Source of the DNA: Nitrospinae bacterium bin107
GTDB taxonomy: Bacteria; UBA8248
NCBI GenBank assembly: GCA_002238965.1
Contig: MPNJ01000010.1
Coordinates: 1 to 64,000, forward strand
Direction of reading: 5' to 3'
DNA: 64,000 bases
The notes under the pieces are model-generated. The model made no database searches and had not been told where the DNA came from. It saw only the letters and a list, made by a program, of their open reading frames with translations. The translations under genes were made by a program, and so were the position numbers. Below, one piece after another: positions 1 through 10,232 of this stretch (the stretch's first letter is position 1; each line of letters begins with the position of its first letter).

Positions 1-417
1 CAGTTATATGCGACGAGCGAACCATCGAGCTCGCCGGGCCGATTCGGACCCGACCCGCGCATCTCCATACGGGCCCGCGGCCAGGATGAAGCGCCGCAAC
101 CAAGAGGCCGAATGTACGACTGAGCCGAACCGCTTTGCGCCGAACCACTCCAAAAAACCGCTTGCATTCTGAGGGGGCGTCCATGTACGCATATATGCGG
201 CCCCTACACCAGGCTTACAACCAGAACGACGTGCGAGGTGAGGGCATGAAAGAGACGAAAAGGCAAAGTCAAAATGGATTCCGGCAAACCCTCATTCATC
301 AATCGCGTTTGACCTTCGATACGGCGCTTGAGCGCCTACTCAGGATGAGGGTTCGGAGCGCTTACTCGCGATGAGGGAAGTTCCAAGCTGCACAAGGCGA
401 GGAAGGCGGTTGCGCCC
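1..417. other. Gene-free left edge with repeats
   Basis: I see no credible gene here; the short open frames lack ribosome sites and family resemblance. Positions 330-351 and 356-377 are two adjacent 22-bp direct repeats of the form GAGCGCxTACTCxxGATGAGGG with three differences. Positions 135-183 resemble 63820-63867 near the right edge of the window, sharing TTGCGCCGAAC and ACCGCTTGCATTCT. This suggests a degenerate dispersed intergenic repeat rather than coding sequence. Confidence 0.5.
330..377 (+). repeat. Tandem 22-bp direct repeat
   Basis: Two copies of a 22-bp unit (330-351 and 356-377) are separated by 4 bp and differ at three positions. No function is evident. It lies just downstream of the sequence shared with the right edge of the window and may be part of the same intergenic repeat family. 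Confidence 0.5.
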
Positions 418-1149
418 TCAAGGCGAATCGACCGGCGGCCAGATGCGCTTTCCGGTGCTCGGGGAGCCGGGCGCGTGAACGAGGCTGCCCACCATCTCGC
501 GCGACCAGTCCTCGCTCTCGAGTTCTTTCTGGAAATAATGCTCGACGGATGTGTTCAGGTCGAACTCATAGAGCACGGCGTGCTTGGCCCACCCGCAAAC
601 GGAAACCAGTTTGCGCATGCCCACGCAGCCCTCCAGGGTCTGCATGCGCGGAAAGCGGAGCTGCACGTACCACGCGCCCATGCCCTCTTCATTCGCGAGC
701 GCGTTGCTGTTGAAGCTCCCCATCTGGACCCTGGGGCCCGGCGTGATGCCCGGGGCGCGCTGCGCTATCTCGGGACCGTCGATCCGGCCCGTCTCCACGA
801 AAACGCACTCACGCACGCCTGCGCGCATCCCCAGCATCTCGCGCTCATCCGGCCCCCATTTTTCCGCCAACTGCGCAGGAGAGGGATTCAGGAACGTGTG
901 GACGCTCTCGGCGCCGAAGAGCATGAGATACCCATTGCCCGTGGGCACGGAGGGGTCGTCGGTGTGCGTGAGGCGCCGGTTCACGTTCTGCCTGCGCTCC
1001 TCGCTCTTGTCGTTGTCCACGTGCGCCGCCCAGAGGTAGCCGGATCGCTCCAGCATCTCGGGCAGATGCACCTCGTGCAGCCATGCGATGTACTCGTTCG
1101 CCCCCTCGGCGGGCAGGTCGTACCACGTCGCCCAAATCGCTCTGTCCAT
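418..1149 (-). CDS. Dimeric alpha-beta barrel (EthD-like) protein
   Basis: This is a 243-residue soluble protein with no signal peptide. It has two related halves. The first (about residues 1-110) opens with AIWATWYDLP and contains an EYIAWLHEVHLPEML helix. The second (about 140-215) has AWYVQLRFPRMQTLEGC. This two-strand/helix pattern is typical of duplicated dimeric alpha-beta barrel (EthD/antibiotic monooxygenase-like) proteins of unknown substrate. The ATG at 1149 was chosen over an upstream TTG because AAGGAGAG precedes it at normal spacing. It follows the sigma-54 activator gene by 37 bp on the same strand and may be co-transcribed with it. The fold assignment is by pattern only. Confidence 0.6.
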   Translation of the reverse strand: MDRAIWATWYDLPAEGANEYIAWLHEVHLPEMLERSGYLWAAHVDNDKSEERRQNVNRRLTHTDDPSVPTGNGYLMLFGAESVHTFLNPSPAQLAEKWGPDEREMLGMRAGVRECVFVETGRIDGPEIAQRAPGITPGPRVQMGSFNSNALANEEGMGAWYVQLRFPRMQTLEGCVGMRKLVSVCGWAKHAVLYEFDLNTSVEHYFQKELESEDWSREMVGSLVHAPGSPSTGKRIWPPVDSP

Positions 1150-1186
1150 CAAATCTCTCCTTGCGCCTCATGTCCCAAGTAACAAT

Positions 1187-2749
<1,563 letters not shown>

Positions 2750-2845
2750 CTCTGCTCCCCCTGATCTCCCAATTGATGGAAAGGAAGGGTATCATATCCC
2801 GGATGGATTTGGTGCTGCTAATTTCACCTACAAGAAGACCATGAC

Positions 2846-4009
2846 ATGAAACCGCTATCGCTCTACGTCCATATTCCGTTCTGCATCGTCAAGTGCGGGT
2901 ATTGCGATTTCAACTCCTACGCACTGGATACGCTCCTGGAAAAAGGCCACGCGGGCGAGGACTGGGCGCGCCGCTACGGGGATGCGCTGATGGCGGAAAC
3001 GAAAAGCAGGGCGGAGCAGTTCTCGCTGAATGGCCGGGAAGTCGGCACGATATTCTTCGGCGGGGGCACGCCCTCGCTCTTCCCGGCGGAAGAAACGAGG
3101 CGCGTTCTGGACTTCATCGCCGCATCGTTCGACCTCGCGCCTGATTGCGAGATCACGCTCGAGGCGAACCCGGGCGCGGCGGAGGCCGAGCGCTTCGGCG
3201 CGTTGAGAGAAGCCGGCGTCAACCGGATCAGCATCGGCGTGCAGACGTTCGACGACGAGGCGCTGGGGAGGCTCGACCGGGTCCACACGGGCGATGACGC
3301 TGAACGCGCATTCCGCGCCGCGCGAGCGGCGGGCTTCGCCAACGTCTCGCTCGACCTCATGTTCGGAATTCCGTTTCAGACAATCGAGGCGGCCACGCAG
3401 GACATCGAGCGCGCCCTCGATCTGGGGCCCGAGCACCTCTCCGCGTATGAGCTGACCATCGAGCCGGGCACGGCGTTTCATGCGCGGCAGGCGCGGGGGG
3501 AGCTCGGCGGCCTCCCCGATGAGGATACGGCGCTTCGCATGTGGGAGCTCCGGGATTCGGCCCTGTCAGCCGCAGGCTATGAGCGCTATGAGATCAGCAA
3601 CTTCGCAAAACCCGGCTTCGCGTGCCGGCACAACCTGAACTACTGGCGGCGGGGAGATTACCTGGGCCTGGGCGCGGGCGCGCATTCCCTGGTGGAGGGG
3701 GAGCGCTTCTGGAACCACGCCCGGCCGGACGTATATGCGAAGAACGCGAGCGACCCCACAGCCGGCAAAGAGCACGTGGATGAGCCGGAAAAAGCGCTCG
3801 GCGAGGCCCTGATGCTCGGCCTGCGGGTGAAAGAGGGCGTCTCGCTTATGCGCATCGCGCGAGAATGCGGCGCGGACCCCGATGATGCGTTCGGGGAACT
3901 GTTCCGTGACCTGGAGACTTCCGGCCTCCTGGCCAGGGAGAACGGACATCTTCGCCTGTCGGATAAGGGAACGCTTCTCGCCAACCAGGTGCTGGCGAAA
4001 TTCTTATAA
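2846..4009 (+). CDS. hemW: Radical SAM haem chaperone HemW
   Basis: This 387-residue protein has the length and order of the HemW/coproporphyrinogen-oxidase-like family. The radical-SAM 4Fe-4S cluster motif CIVKCGYC (CX3CX2C) lies at residues 13-20, after the family opening LYVHIPFC. A GGGTPSLFP motif and the ITLEANPG strand follow. The CX3CX2C arrangement fits HemW (a haem chaperone) and closely related HemN-like proteins. The ATG is immediately preceded by an overlapping ATG at 2841; the reading frame is unambiguous. A small SRPBCC gene begins 12 bp downstream with its own strong ribosome site, so the two are probably co-transcribed. Confidence 0.88.
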   Translation: MKPLSLYVHIPFCIVKCGYCDFNSYALDTLLEKGHAGEDWARRYGDALMAETKSRAEQFSLNGREVGTIFFGGGTPSLFPAEETRRVLDFIAASFDLAPDCEITLEANPGAAEAERFGALREAGVNRISIGVQTFDDEALGRLDRVHTGDDAERAFRAARAAGFANVSLDLMFGIPFQTIEAATQDIERALDLGPEHLSAYELTIEPGTAFHARQARGELGGLPDEDTALRMWELRDSALSAAGYERYEISNFAKPGFACRHNLNYWRRGDYLGLGAGAHSLVEGERFWNHARPDVYAKNASDPTAGKEHVDEPEKALGEALMLGLRVKEGVSLMRIARECGADPDDAFGELFRDLETSGLLARENGHLRLSDKGTLLANQVLAKFL

Positions 4010-4021
4010 AGGAGAACAACC

Positions 4022-4441
4022 ATGCCTCCCGTGGCTGTCATCGAGAAAATACAGGCCTCCGCCGAAGAGGTGTTCAACTTCATCGGCCATGTGGAAACGC
4101 ACCCGCAAATCGCGGACTTCAGCCAGAGCGTCAAAATCATCTCAGAGCAAAAAAGCGGCGTGGGCATGCGCTTCCACCAGGTCTACACGAGCGGGATCGA
4201 GCATGTCTCTGAAATCATGGTCTGGGAGCCGGGCCGGAAAATCGTCTGGCACAACTTCGAGGGTGACTCGAATACACCCGTCATGATCATCAGCTACTAT
4301 TTCGAGGAAGAAGGCCCCTATACCCACATCCTCCACACCGTCGAGTGCGACGAATACGAGAACCAGGCCAAACACCGCGACGGCACGCTCAGGAACATAC
4401 GAGAACTGGCGAATCTGAAGCGGATTCTGGAGGGAGGTTAG
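4022..4441 (+). CDS. SRPBCC (START-like) family protein
   Basis: This is a 139-residue protein of the SRPBCC/polyketide-cyclase type: an N-terminal strand (AVIEKIQASAEEVFNFI), a helix, then a series of antiparallel strands (IVWHNFEG, THILHTVECDEY) and a C-terminal helix (RNIRELANLKRILEGG). The family makes a helix-grip pocket for hydrophobic ligands; the ligand here is unknown. AAAGGAG lies at ideal spacing before the ATG. It sits 12 bp after hemW. The downstream neighbour is on the other strand. Confidence 0.75.
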   Translation: MPPVAVIEKIQASAEEVFNFIGHVETHPQIADFSQSVKIISEQKSGVGMRFHQVYTSGIEHVSEIMVWEPGRKIVWHNFEGDSNTPVMIISYYFEEEGPYTHILHTVECDEYENQAKHRDGTLRNIRELANLKRILEGG

Positions 4442-4470
4442 GGGGATACACCCTCTACAAACTGGCGGGA

Positions 4471-4887
4471 TCACAACTCCCTGGGAGATGACTCGTAGAA
4501 TTGAAGAACCCTTGGTGTCGTATGTTCCGATGATTCAAGTCCTTGGCAAATCTTCGACAAAACAGATTCGCCCATAGGCGAGTGTGATGAAAATACATTT
4601 TTCCGCACGCCTTCTATGAGTTTGTTGGCTTCCACGATTATAGCCCTTTTGTACACGACGAAGCTTTCATGTTTTATAAATGGATGATCGCCTGGATTCA
4701 GAGTACAAGCGGGATCATGATTATAGTAATTACGAATGCTTGAAAAACTTACAAGCAGCACTCTTTGAGCACCATCACCCATATCGTCGTATGGATTTGT
4801 AAGGACAACAAACAAGTGCATCCGATCAGGGTCATCGTCAGGCCCTGATGGCATGAGGAGAGTAGCACCAGGAAATGGCAGAAACAT
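4471..4887 (-). CDS. Putative toxin partner of a Panacea antitoxin
   Basis: This is a 138-residue soluble protein that I do not recognise by name. It contains LFVVLTNPYDD, a central VLLVSFSSIRN strand, and a CTLNPGDHPFIKHESFVVY segment rich in His and Tyr. The gene starts 2 bp after the stop codon of the DUF4065/Panacea gene, giving translational coupling and no room for a separate promoter. Panacea-domain proteins are known hyperpromiscuous antitoxins paired with diverse small toxins, so the position alone argues for a toxin. The strand pattern around LTNP...VLLVSF loosely resembles PemK/MazF-type barrels, but I cannot confirm that. Confidence 0.55.
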   Translation of the reverse strand: MFLPFPGATLLMPSGPDDDPDRMHLFVVLTNPYDDMGDGAQRVLLVSFSSIRNYYNHDPACTLNPGDHPFIKHESFVVYKRAIIVEANKLIEGVRKNVFSSHSPMGESVLSKICQGLESSEHTTPRVLQFYESSPREL

Positions 4888-4889
4888 TC

Positions 4890-5444
4890 TTACAGGGACT
4901 GGAGAATTCTGTCGATATCTTTATCTTTTTCAATCTCTCTGGATAATTCACATGCCTGTTCTTCTTCATATCCAAGAGCCAAAAAGACATCTTTGTATGC
5001 GATTGGCAGTGATGTTCCTTGCGGGTCTTTCCACTCTGGTAAGGTGTGGGTGAAATCGCTTATTTTCCACTCGTCAAGATCACCGAATTTTGCCCAAACA
5101 TACTCAAGAATGTCTCTGTCGGCTTTGCTCAGCTCATCGAAATCTTCATCGCAAACCTTCCTTGCCAGAAGGATGTCATACCCCTGTTTAGGGGATATCC
5201 ACGAATCCCAACCACCTTCGACAGAGGCGATAGCCGCGCCATTGGCAAGGTTTAGCGTATTCGACAAAACCGGCCCATAATCCATTGAGACCATACGGTC
5301 GCCTGTCATCGGCATCCCGTAACGCTTCAATGACTCCCGCTCGGCGAGATACAAAAGTTTCATCAGTTTGAGTAGCGCAATGCGGCCATCTTCGCACTGA
5401 ACAAAATATGCGGCCATTTGCGCGACTTTTCGATCGTTGAACAT
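4890..5444 (-). CDS. Panacea/DUF4065 (SocA-like) antitoxin
   Basis: This is a 184-residue protein of the DUF4065 (Panacea, SocA/GepA) family. Diagnostic segments are the opening MFNDRKVAQMAAYF, then LLKLMKLLYLAERES, then GDRMVSMDYGPVLS. The ATG at 5444 was preferred to a TTG at 5483 because family members begin at MFN-R-VAQ. It forms a two-gene unit with the putative toxin (2-bp gap, antitoxin first), the usual Panacea arrangement. Known members neutralise toxins by direct binding; SocA is also a proteolytic adaptor. Base composition is visibly more A+T-rich than the flanking hemW and NFACT genes, consistent with horizontal acquisition. Confidence 0.8.
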   Translation of the reverse strand: MFNDRKVAQMAAYFVQCEDGRIALLKLMKLLYLAERESLKRYGMPMTGDRMVSMDYGPVLSNTLNLANGAAIASVEGGWDSWISPKQGYDILLARKVCDEDFDELSKADRDILEYVWAKFGDLDEWKISDFTHTLPEWKDPQGTSLPIAYKDVFLALGYEEEQACELSREIEKDKDIDRILQSL

Positions 5445-5633
5445 GAGGATACCCCACAAGTTCGGGGAATATTTTGTTGCCAACTTTTACGGCGAGGTTG
5501 TTTGCCCCATATATAGCGAGTTTGCCTGATTTCGCTACACATCATGCACACACATTGCAAATGTAACGGAAACACAGAGATGATTCAATTAACATATAAA
5601 GTCCCTAAAACCATAAACTATCAAATTCTCCTT

Positions 5634-7397
5634 TCACAAAACCTCCTCCCATTCCTCGCTGAGCCGCTTCCCGACGTCCGGGTCGACGAGGACAGTTTCG
5701 TGCGCGCCGATCAGCACCTGGCCGGGGCGCCGCCCCTTGGGCTTCCTCAAGCGCGGGAAGGGAAGGTAGGCGACGGTGAGCCTGGAATCCGTCCGGCCCC
5801 GGCTGAAATAGGCCGCGAACGCCGCCGCCTGGGCAAGAGATTCCGCGTCGGGCTCCAGGGGCGGCCCATCGCCCGTACGTCGCAAGAGCACGTGGCTGCC
5901 CGGAACCCCGCGCGCATGAAGCCAGGTATCGCTCGCCCGGCCCACGCTTCTCAATATCTCGTCGTTGCCCATCGCGTTCTTGCCGACGACAACCTCCCAG
6001 CCCGCAGGGGAGATGAACCGCCTGTAGGGCCTGGCGCGCGCCGCCTGCCTACCCTTGGGGCGCGCGTCTTTCTCTTTCTTCCGGCCTCCACGCCCTGCGT
6101 AACCCGACTGGGCCAGCGCTTCTTCCACGCTCAAGACGTCCTCGACCACTTCCGCCGTTTCGAGATCGAAGGCCAGCGCGCCGATGAATCGCTCCTCTTC
6201 CTCCATCTCCTGGAGACGCACCAAGCCAGTGGAGGCGCGGCGCTTGAGCTTCTTGTAGCGGCGGAAATACTTCTGCGCGTTCTCCGAGGGCGTGAACCTG
6301 GGGTCGAGCGCGATTTCGAGCGGTCCATCCTCCGCAGGAAGCGAAACGACGCTCGCCTTCTCCTCCACCACGTCCAGATGCGCGAGCAGCAACTCGCCTT
6401 TCCTCAATACCGCGTCCGCCTCCCCGGCGGAGGCCAGATCCCTCCGCACCCCCTCGATGGAGGAGCGCACACGATTCCCCGCTCGGCGGAGCATTCTGGA
6501 GACCACTTTTTTCCGCTCATCAAGCCGGGAATCTCTCACGAGCCGTCCATAAAACGCATCCGCCGCCTCGTTCATGGAACCGAACGCGCGGTACTTGGCC
6601 GCATCGCCGCCCCCGATTCGTGCCGCGCTCAGCCCCACAGGTTCGCCATCCGCACCCAGAATCCATGCGGGGGCGAATTCCTTGTTTTGGTAGCTCTCGA
6701 TCACCCCCATCAGCGCATCCGCAGCACCCGCCCAGCCTTCCCCGTCGCCGGAGGCAAGAGCAAGCTCGCGCGCCAGTACCGGACTCACGCCCGCGACCGA
6801 GCGAACCAGCCAGCGCGCGAAATCCTCGCGACTTGCGGAGCCAAGGTTCGACTCTCGAATCATCTCCAAGAGCGCTTCTTTCGTGAGCGCGCCCGGATTC
6901 TGCTTTTTCTGCTCGGGCGGCAGTTGATACCTCCCCCCTCTCTCCAGAGGACGCGGGGTGTGGGGGCCGGGGGGAACAAATCTCCTGGCCTCCAGTATCT
7001 CGCCCGTCGCGCCGCTCAAGAGCACGAGGTTGCTCCAGCGGCCCATCACCTCCGCCATGAGCGCGAAGGAATCGCCGCCCCCCCGCTCGAAGGAGAACTG
7101 GAGCACGCGTTCCCACTCTCCGGCCGCCACGCGGGTAAGGCGATGGCCGCTCAAGTGTTTTCTGAGCGCGCGGCAAAAGGTGGGCGCCTCCGGCAGGCTC
7201 GGGGGAGGGTCCGTCGTCAGGTGAACGCGCGGGTTCGCGGAGTCCGTGCTTATCAGGAGGGCGCGTTTTTCTCTTCTCGCGCCCGAGATATAGAGGACGA
7301 TCGTATGCGCGTCGGTCTGTGAGATCCTCTCCAGGCGCGCGCCCAGAAGGCTCTCGCTCAACTCCGCTGAAATCGCCTGAAGCACGAAAGTATCCAT
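5634..7397 (-). CDS. NFACT family protein (RqcH/Rqc2-like)
   Basis: This 587-residue protein has the bacterial NFACT layout. The N-terminal NFACT-N domain (about residues 1-180) opens with DTFVLQAISAELSESLLGAR and includes PPSLPEAPTFCRALRKHL. Helix-hairpin and long coiled-coil segments follow (about 290-400). The C-terminal NFACT-R (DUF814) domain has SRTSD-equivalent RASDTWLHARGVPGSHVLLR. RqcH binds obstructed 50S subunits and directs C-terminal alanine tailing in ribosome quality control; older annotation calls it fibronectin-binding protein. The length fits the family. The ATG start abuts the family N-terminus. It diverges from the yicC operon. Confidence 0.85.
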   Translation of the reverse strand: MDTFVLQAISAELSESLLGARLERISQTDAHTIVLYISGARREKRALLISTDSANPRVHLTTDPPPSLPEAPTFCRALRKHLSGHRLTRVAAGEWERVLQFSFERGGGDSFALMAEVMGRWSNLVLLSGATGEILEARRFVPPGPHTPRPLERGGRYQLPPEQKKQNPGALTKEALLEMIRESNLGSASREDFARWLVRSVAGVSPVLARELALASGDGEGWAGAADALMGVIESYQNKEFAPAWILGADGEPVGLSAARIGGGDAAKYRAFGSMNEAADAFYGRLVRDSRLDERKKVVSRMLRRAGNRVRSSIEGVRRDLASAGEADAVLRKGELLLAHLDVVEEKASVVSLPAEDGPLEIALDPRFTPSENAQKYFRRYKKLKRRASTGLVRLQEMEEEERFIGALAFDLETAEVVEDVLSVEEALAQSGYAGRGGRKKEKDARPKGRQAARARPYRRFISPAGWEVVVGKNAMGNDEILRSVGRASDTWLHARGVPGSHVLLRRTGDGPPLEPDAESLAQAAAFAAYFSRGRTDSRLTVAYLPFPRLRKPKGRRPGQVLIGAHETVLVDPDVGKRLSEEWEEVL

Positions 7398-7438
7398 AAT
7401 TCACCCAAAAACGAGGACATCTTCTCGAAGCGCGTAAA

Positions 7439-7467
7439 TTGACACGCCCCGAGCGGAAAATTATTGT
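7439..7467 (+). promoter_or_regulatory. Sigma-70 type promoter for yicC operon
   Basis: A perfect -35 hexamer TTGACA (7439-7444) is followed after exactly 17 bp by TATTGT (7462-7467), a four-of-six match to the -10 consensus. It lies 45 bp upstream of the yicC ATG, in the gap between the divergent NFACT and yicC genes. It probably drives yicC-gmk-coaBC and the glycosylase gene. Confidence 0.6.
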
Positions 7468-7512
7468 AGACTCTTTCAGGTTAGCTGTTAACAACACATC
7501 ACGGAGCGGCGC

Positions 7513-8385
7513 ATGATAGACAGTATGACGGGTTACGGTGCGGGGGAGCGGCCGCTGGGTGAGGCTTCGGTCAGCGTGGAGGCGCGCTCGGTGAACCACC
7601 GCTACCTGGAGGTTTCCTGCCGGGGGCCGCGCTGGTCGCTCGCCCTGGAGAATGAGGTGCGCGAGGCGGTGAAAAAGCGCTTCTCCCGGGGACGCTTCGA
7701 CATCTATATCCGCTCGGGCGAGGAGGGGAACCACGCATCGCCCATCGACGCCGAAGCCGCGAAATCCCTGCTCGCCACCCTGAAATCCCTGAAAAATGAA
7801 CTGGGAATCGCGGGCGAGATCGACCTCTCGATACTCACCGGCTTCAGAGACCTGCTCAAAAGCGCCGAGCCGGAACCAGAGAAGGACGAGATTCGGGGCG
7901 TCCTGATGGGATCGCTCGGCGATGCGCTGGGCGCCCTGGGAGAGATGCGAGAGAAAGAGGGCGGCGCGCTATCGAAAGACATCTGTGAGCATCTCGACAC
8001 CGTGGAGAAGGGTTGCGGCGAGATACGCGAACGCCTGCCCGAGGCGCGCAGGCTGCTCACCGAGCGGATGCGCGAGCGGATTCTCGAAATCGCCCAAGGC
8101 GTCGAGATGGACGAGGGGCGCCTGGAACAGGAGATGATCTACGCCGCCGAGCGCGGGGACATCAGCGAGGAACTCAGCCGTCTCGACAGCCACGTCGTCC
8201 AGTTTCGCGAGATGCTGGAGGGCGAAGGCCCCATCGGCCGGAAGCTCGATTTCCTCACCCAGGAGATGAACCGCGAGGCCAACACGATCTCGTCCAAATC
8301 CATTGATCTCGTCCTCACCCAGAGCGCGGTCGATGTGAAGAGCGCCATCGAGAAAATCCGCGAACAAGTACAGAACGTGGAATGA
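7513..8385 (+). CDS. yicC: YicC family protein
   Basis: This 290-residue protein opens with the family signature MIDSMTGYGAG and ends with the conserved DUF1732-type segment RKLDFLTQEMNREANTI followed by VKSAIEKIREQVQNVE. YicC proteins are reported to be endoribonucleases acting on structured RNA. The length is standard. Its stop overlaps the gmk start (ATGA), so the two are translationally coupled. A strong promoter lies just upstream. The yicC-gmk-coaBC order is common in bacteria. Confidence 0.92.
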   Translation: MIDSMTGYGAGERPLGEASVSVEARSVNHRYLEVSCRGPRWSLALENEVREAVKKRFSRGRFDIYIRSGEEGNHASPIDAEAAKSLLATLKSLKNELGIAGEIDLSILTGFRDLLKSAEPEPEKDEIRGVLMGSLGDALGALGEMREKEGGALSKDICEHLDTVEKGCGEIRERLPEARRLLTERMRERILEIAQGVEMDEGRLEQEMIYAAERGDISEELSRLDSHVVQFREMLEGEGPIGRKLDFLTQEMNREANTISSKSIDLVLTQSAVDVKSAIEKIREQVQNVE

Positions 8386-8963
8386 TGCAAAGCAGGGGCC
8401 GCCTCTTCGTTATTTCCGCTCCCTCCGGGGCGGGCAAATCCACGCTCATCGACCGCTCATGCCGGGAACTCCCCAACATCTGGCACTCGATTAGCGCGAC
8501 GACGCGGCCAAGGCGCGAGTACGAGGAGGACGGAGTTCATTATTTTTTCATGGAACGCCCGCGGTTCGACGAGATGATCGCCAGAAACGAGTTTCTGGAA
8601 TGGGCGCATGTTTTCGAGGAATGCTACGGAACGCCCGCAGAGGCGGTGGACGCGCGTCTGGCCGGGGGAGACGACGTGATCATGGACCTGGACGTCCAGG
8701 GCGCCCTGCAGGTCAAGCGTAGACGAGCCGAGGCGAGCCTCGTATTCGTCATGCCGCCCTCGCTGGACGAGCTGTCCACGCGCCTCGAACAACGGGCGAC
8801 TGAAACCGGCGAAGACGCCGAACTCCGGCTCTCGAGAGCCGAAGAAGAAATGGCGCAAAGCCACCAGTTCGACCACGTCATCATCAACGACGACCTGGAC
8901 GTCGCTTTTCAGGAACTCAAAAAAATTATTCTGAACCATCGCGGGGAGGTCGATTCCCCGTGA
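8382..8963 (+). CDS. gmk: Guanylate kinase
   Basis: This 193-residue protein phosphorylates GMP to GDP with ATP. The P-loop SAPSGAGKST is near residue 12. The GMP-binding elements TTRPRREYEEDG and HYFFMER follow. The length is typical. It overlaps yicC by 4 bp at ATGA, and its stop overlaps the GTG start of coaBC. In many genomes rpoZ lies between gmk and coaBC; here it does not, so omega must be encoded elsewhere or be absent. Confidence 0.95.
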   Translation: MMQSRGRLFVISAPSGAGKSTLIDRSCRELPNIWHSISATTRPRREYEEDGVHYFFMERPRFDEMIARNEFLEWAHVFEECYGTPAEAVDARLAGGDDVIMDLDVQGALQVKRRRAEASLVFVMPPSLDELSTRLEQRATETGEDAELRLSRAEEEMAQSHQFDHVIINDDLDVAFQELKKIILNHRGEVDSP

Positions 8964-10198
8964 GCAAACAGGCGCAGGCCCCCCTCGGCGGGAAGAAAAC
9001 CGTCCTCGGCGTATCGGGCGGCATCGCCGCGTATAAATCGATAGACCTGGCGCGCCTGCTCGCCCTCGACGGGGCCGAAGTGCAGACGGTCCTGACTGAG
9101 AGCGCCGCCTCGTTCGTTCAGCCGCTGCCCTTCGAGGTACTCACGGGGGTGACGCCCATCCAGAGAATGTTTCCGGTCGAGGGAGGTGGATCCACGGGCG
9201 ACATGCCGCACGTCTCGCTTACGGATCATGCGGACCTCATCATCATCGCACCGGCCACGGCGAACATCATCGGAAAGTTCGCGCAAGGGGTGGGAGATGA
9301 TTTTCTCTCCACGCTCCTGCTCTCCGCCAGGCCGCCCGCGCTCGTCGCGCCGGCCATGAACCCGCGCATGTGGGCCTCGCCCGCCGTTCAAGAGAACGTA
9401 TCCGCCCTGCGCGAGAGGGGACACGTCGTCATGGAGCCGGCCGCCGGCCGAATGGCCCGCGCAGAAGAGGGCGTTGGCCGGGGGCGCATGCCCGAGCCGG
9501 GGGAGATTCTGCAGGCCGCGCGAGCGATTCTGGTTCCGAATCCCGATCTTTCTGGCATGAAGGTGGTGGTCACGGCGGGACCCACGCGGGAGAGATGGGA
9601 CGCTGTGCGCTATCTCTCGAACCGCTCCAGCGGCAAAATGGGCTTCGCCCTGGCGGGAGAGGCCGCGAGGCGGGGAGCGGACGCAGTTCTCGTGAGCGGA
9701 CCCGCCGTACTCGCAGACCCGCCGGGCGTGCGCGTCGTGCGCGTGGAATCGGCCGCCGAGATGTATGAAGCGGTAAAGCGCGAATGGACGGACGCAAACG
9801 CCCTCGTCATGGCCGCCGCCGTAGCGGACTATCGCCCGGTCGACCCGTCGGCCCGAAAACGCAAGAAAGGGGACGGGCCTCTCGCGGTCGAACTCGAACG
9901 CACGACGGACATACTCGCCGAACTTTCAGGCGATAAGGGAGGGAGAATCCTGGTCGGCTTCGCCGCTGAAACCGAAGAGGTATTAGAGCGCGCGAAGGAG
10001 AAGCTCATAAGAAAGGGAATGGACTTCATTGTGGCAAACAGGGTTTCGGGTGATGAGGACGCGATGGGCGCGGACGCCTCGCGCGCCTGGATCATCGACG
10101 AAAGCGAAACCGAAGCGCTCCCGGTGCTCGAAAAAGGGGTTCTGGCCGGACGCATCCTCGACCGTCTCGCCAAAATGTGGCAAAACATCAGTACCTGA
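8960..10198 (+). CDS. coaBC: Bifunctional CoaBC (Dfp)
   Basis: This 412-residue fusion carries the CoaC decarboxylase flavoprotein domain (about residues 13-190) and the CoaB phosphopantothenoylcysteine synthetase domain (about 195-410). CoaC features are VSGGIAAYKS, the HVSLTDHAD histidine region, the FMN/substrate motif PAMNPRMW, and ATANIIGKFAQGVGDD. CoaB features are TAGPTRERWDAVRYLSNRSS and the AAAVADY motif. The start is GTG, overlapping the gmk stop. Oddity: in the mobile substrate clamp, where E. coli Dfp has its Cys-158 (ACGDIGPGRM), this protein reads MARAEEGVGRGRM. It therefore has no Cys at that point and two extra residues. Confidence 0.93.
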   Translation: MSKQAQAPLGGKKTVLGVSGGIAAYKSIDLARLLALDGAEVQTVLTESAASFVQPLPFEVLTGVTPIQRMFPVEGGGSTGDMPHVSLTDHADLIIIAPATANIIGKFAQGVGDDFLSTLLLSARPPALVAPAMNPRMWASPAVQENVSALRERGHVVMEPAAGRMARAEEGVGRGRMPEPGEILQAARAILVPNPDLSGMKVVVTAGPTRERWDAVRYLSNRSSGKMGFALAGEAARRGADAVLVSGPAVLADPPGVRVVRVESAAEMYEAVKREWTDANALVMAAAVADYRPVDPSARKRKKGDGPLAVELERTTDILAELSGDKGGRILVGFAAETEEVLERAKEKLIRKGMDFIVANRVSGDEDAMGADASRAWIIDESETEALPVLEKGVLAGRILDRLAKMWQNIST

Positions 10199-10232
10199 TT
10201 CCTACATCCTAAGCGCCCGCCGGTCCAAGACG

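Noticed and set aside
475-1182. Plus-strand frame of 235 codons
   Set aside because: It overlaps the minus-strand dimeric-barrel gene and lacks family resemblance.
5544-7322. Long open frame (592 codons) on the plus strand
   Set aside because: It is antisense to the NFACT gene, which has clear motifs; high G+C codon bias creates the long shadow frame.
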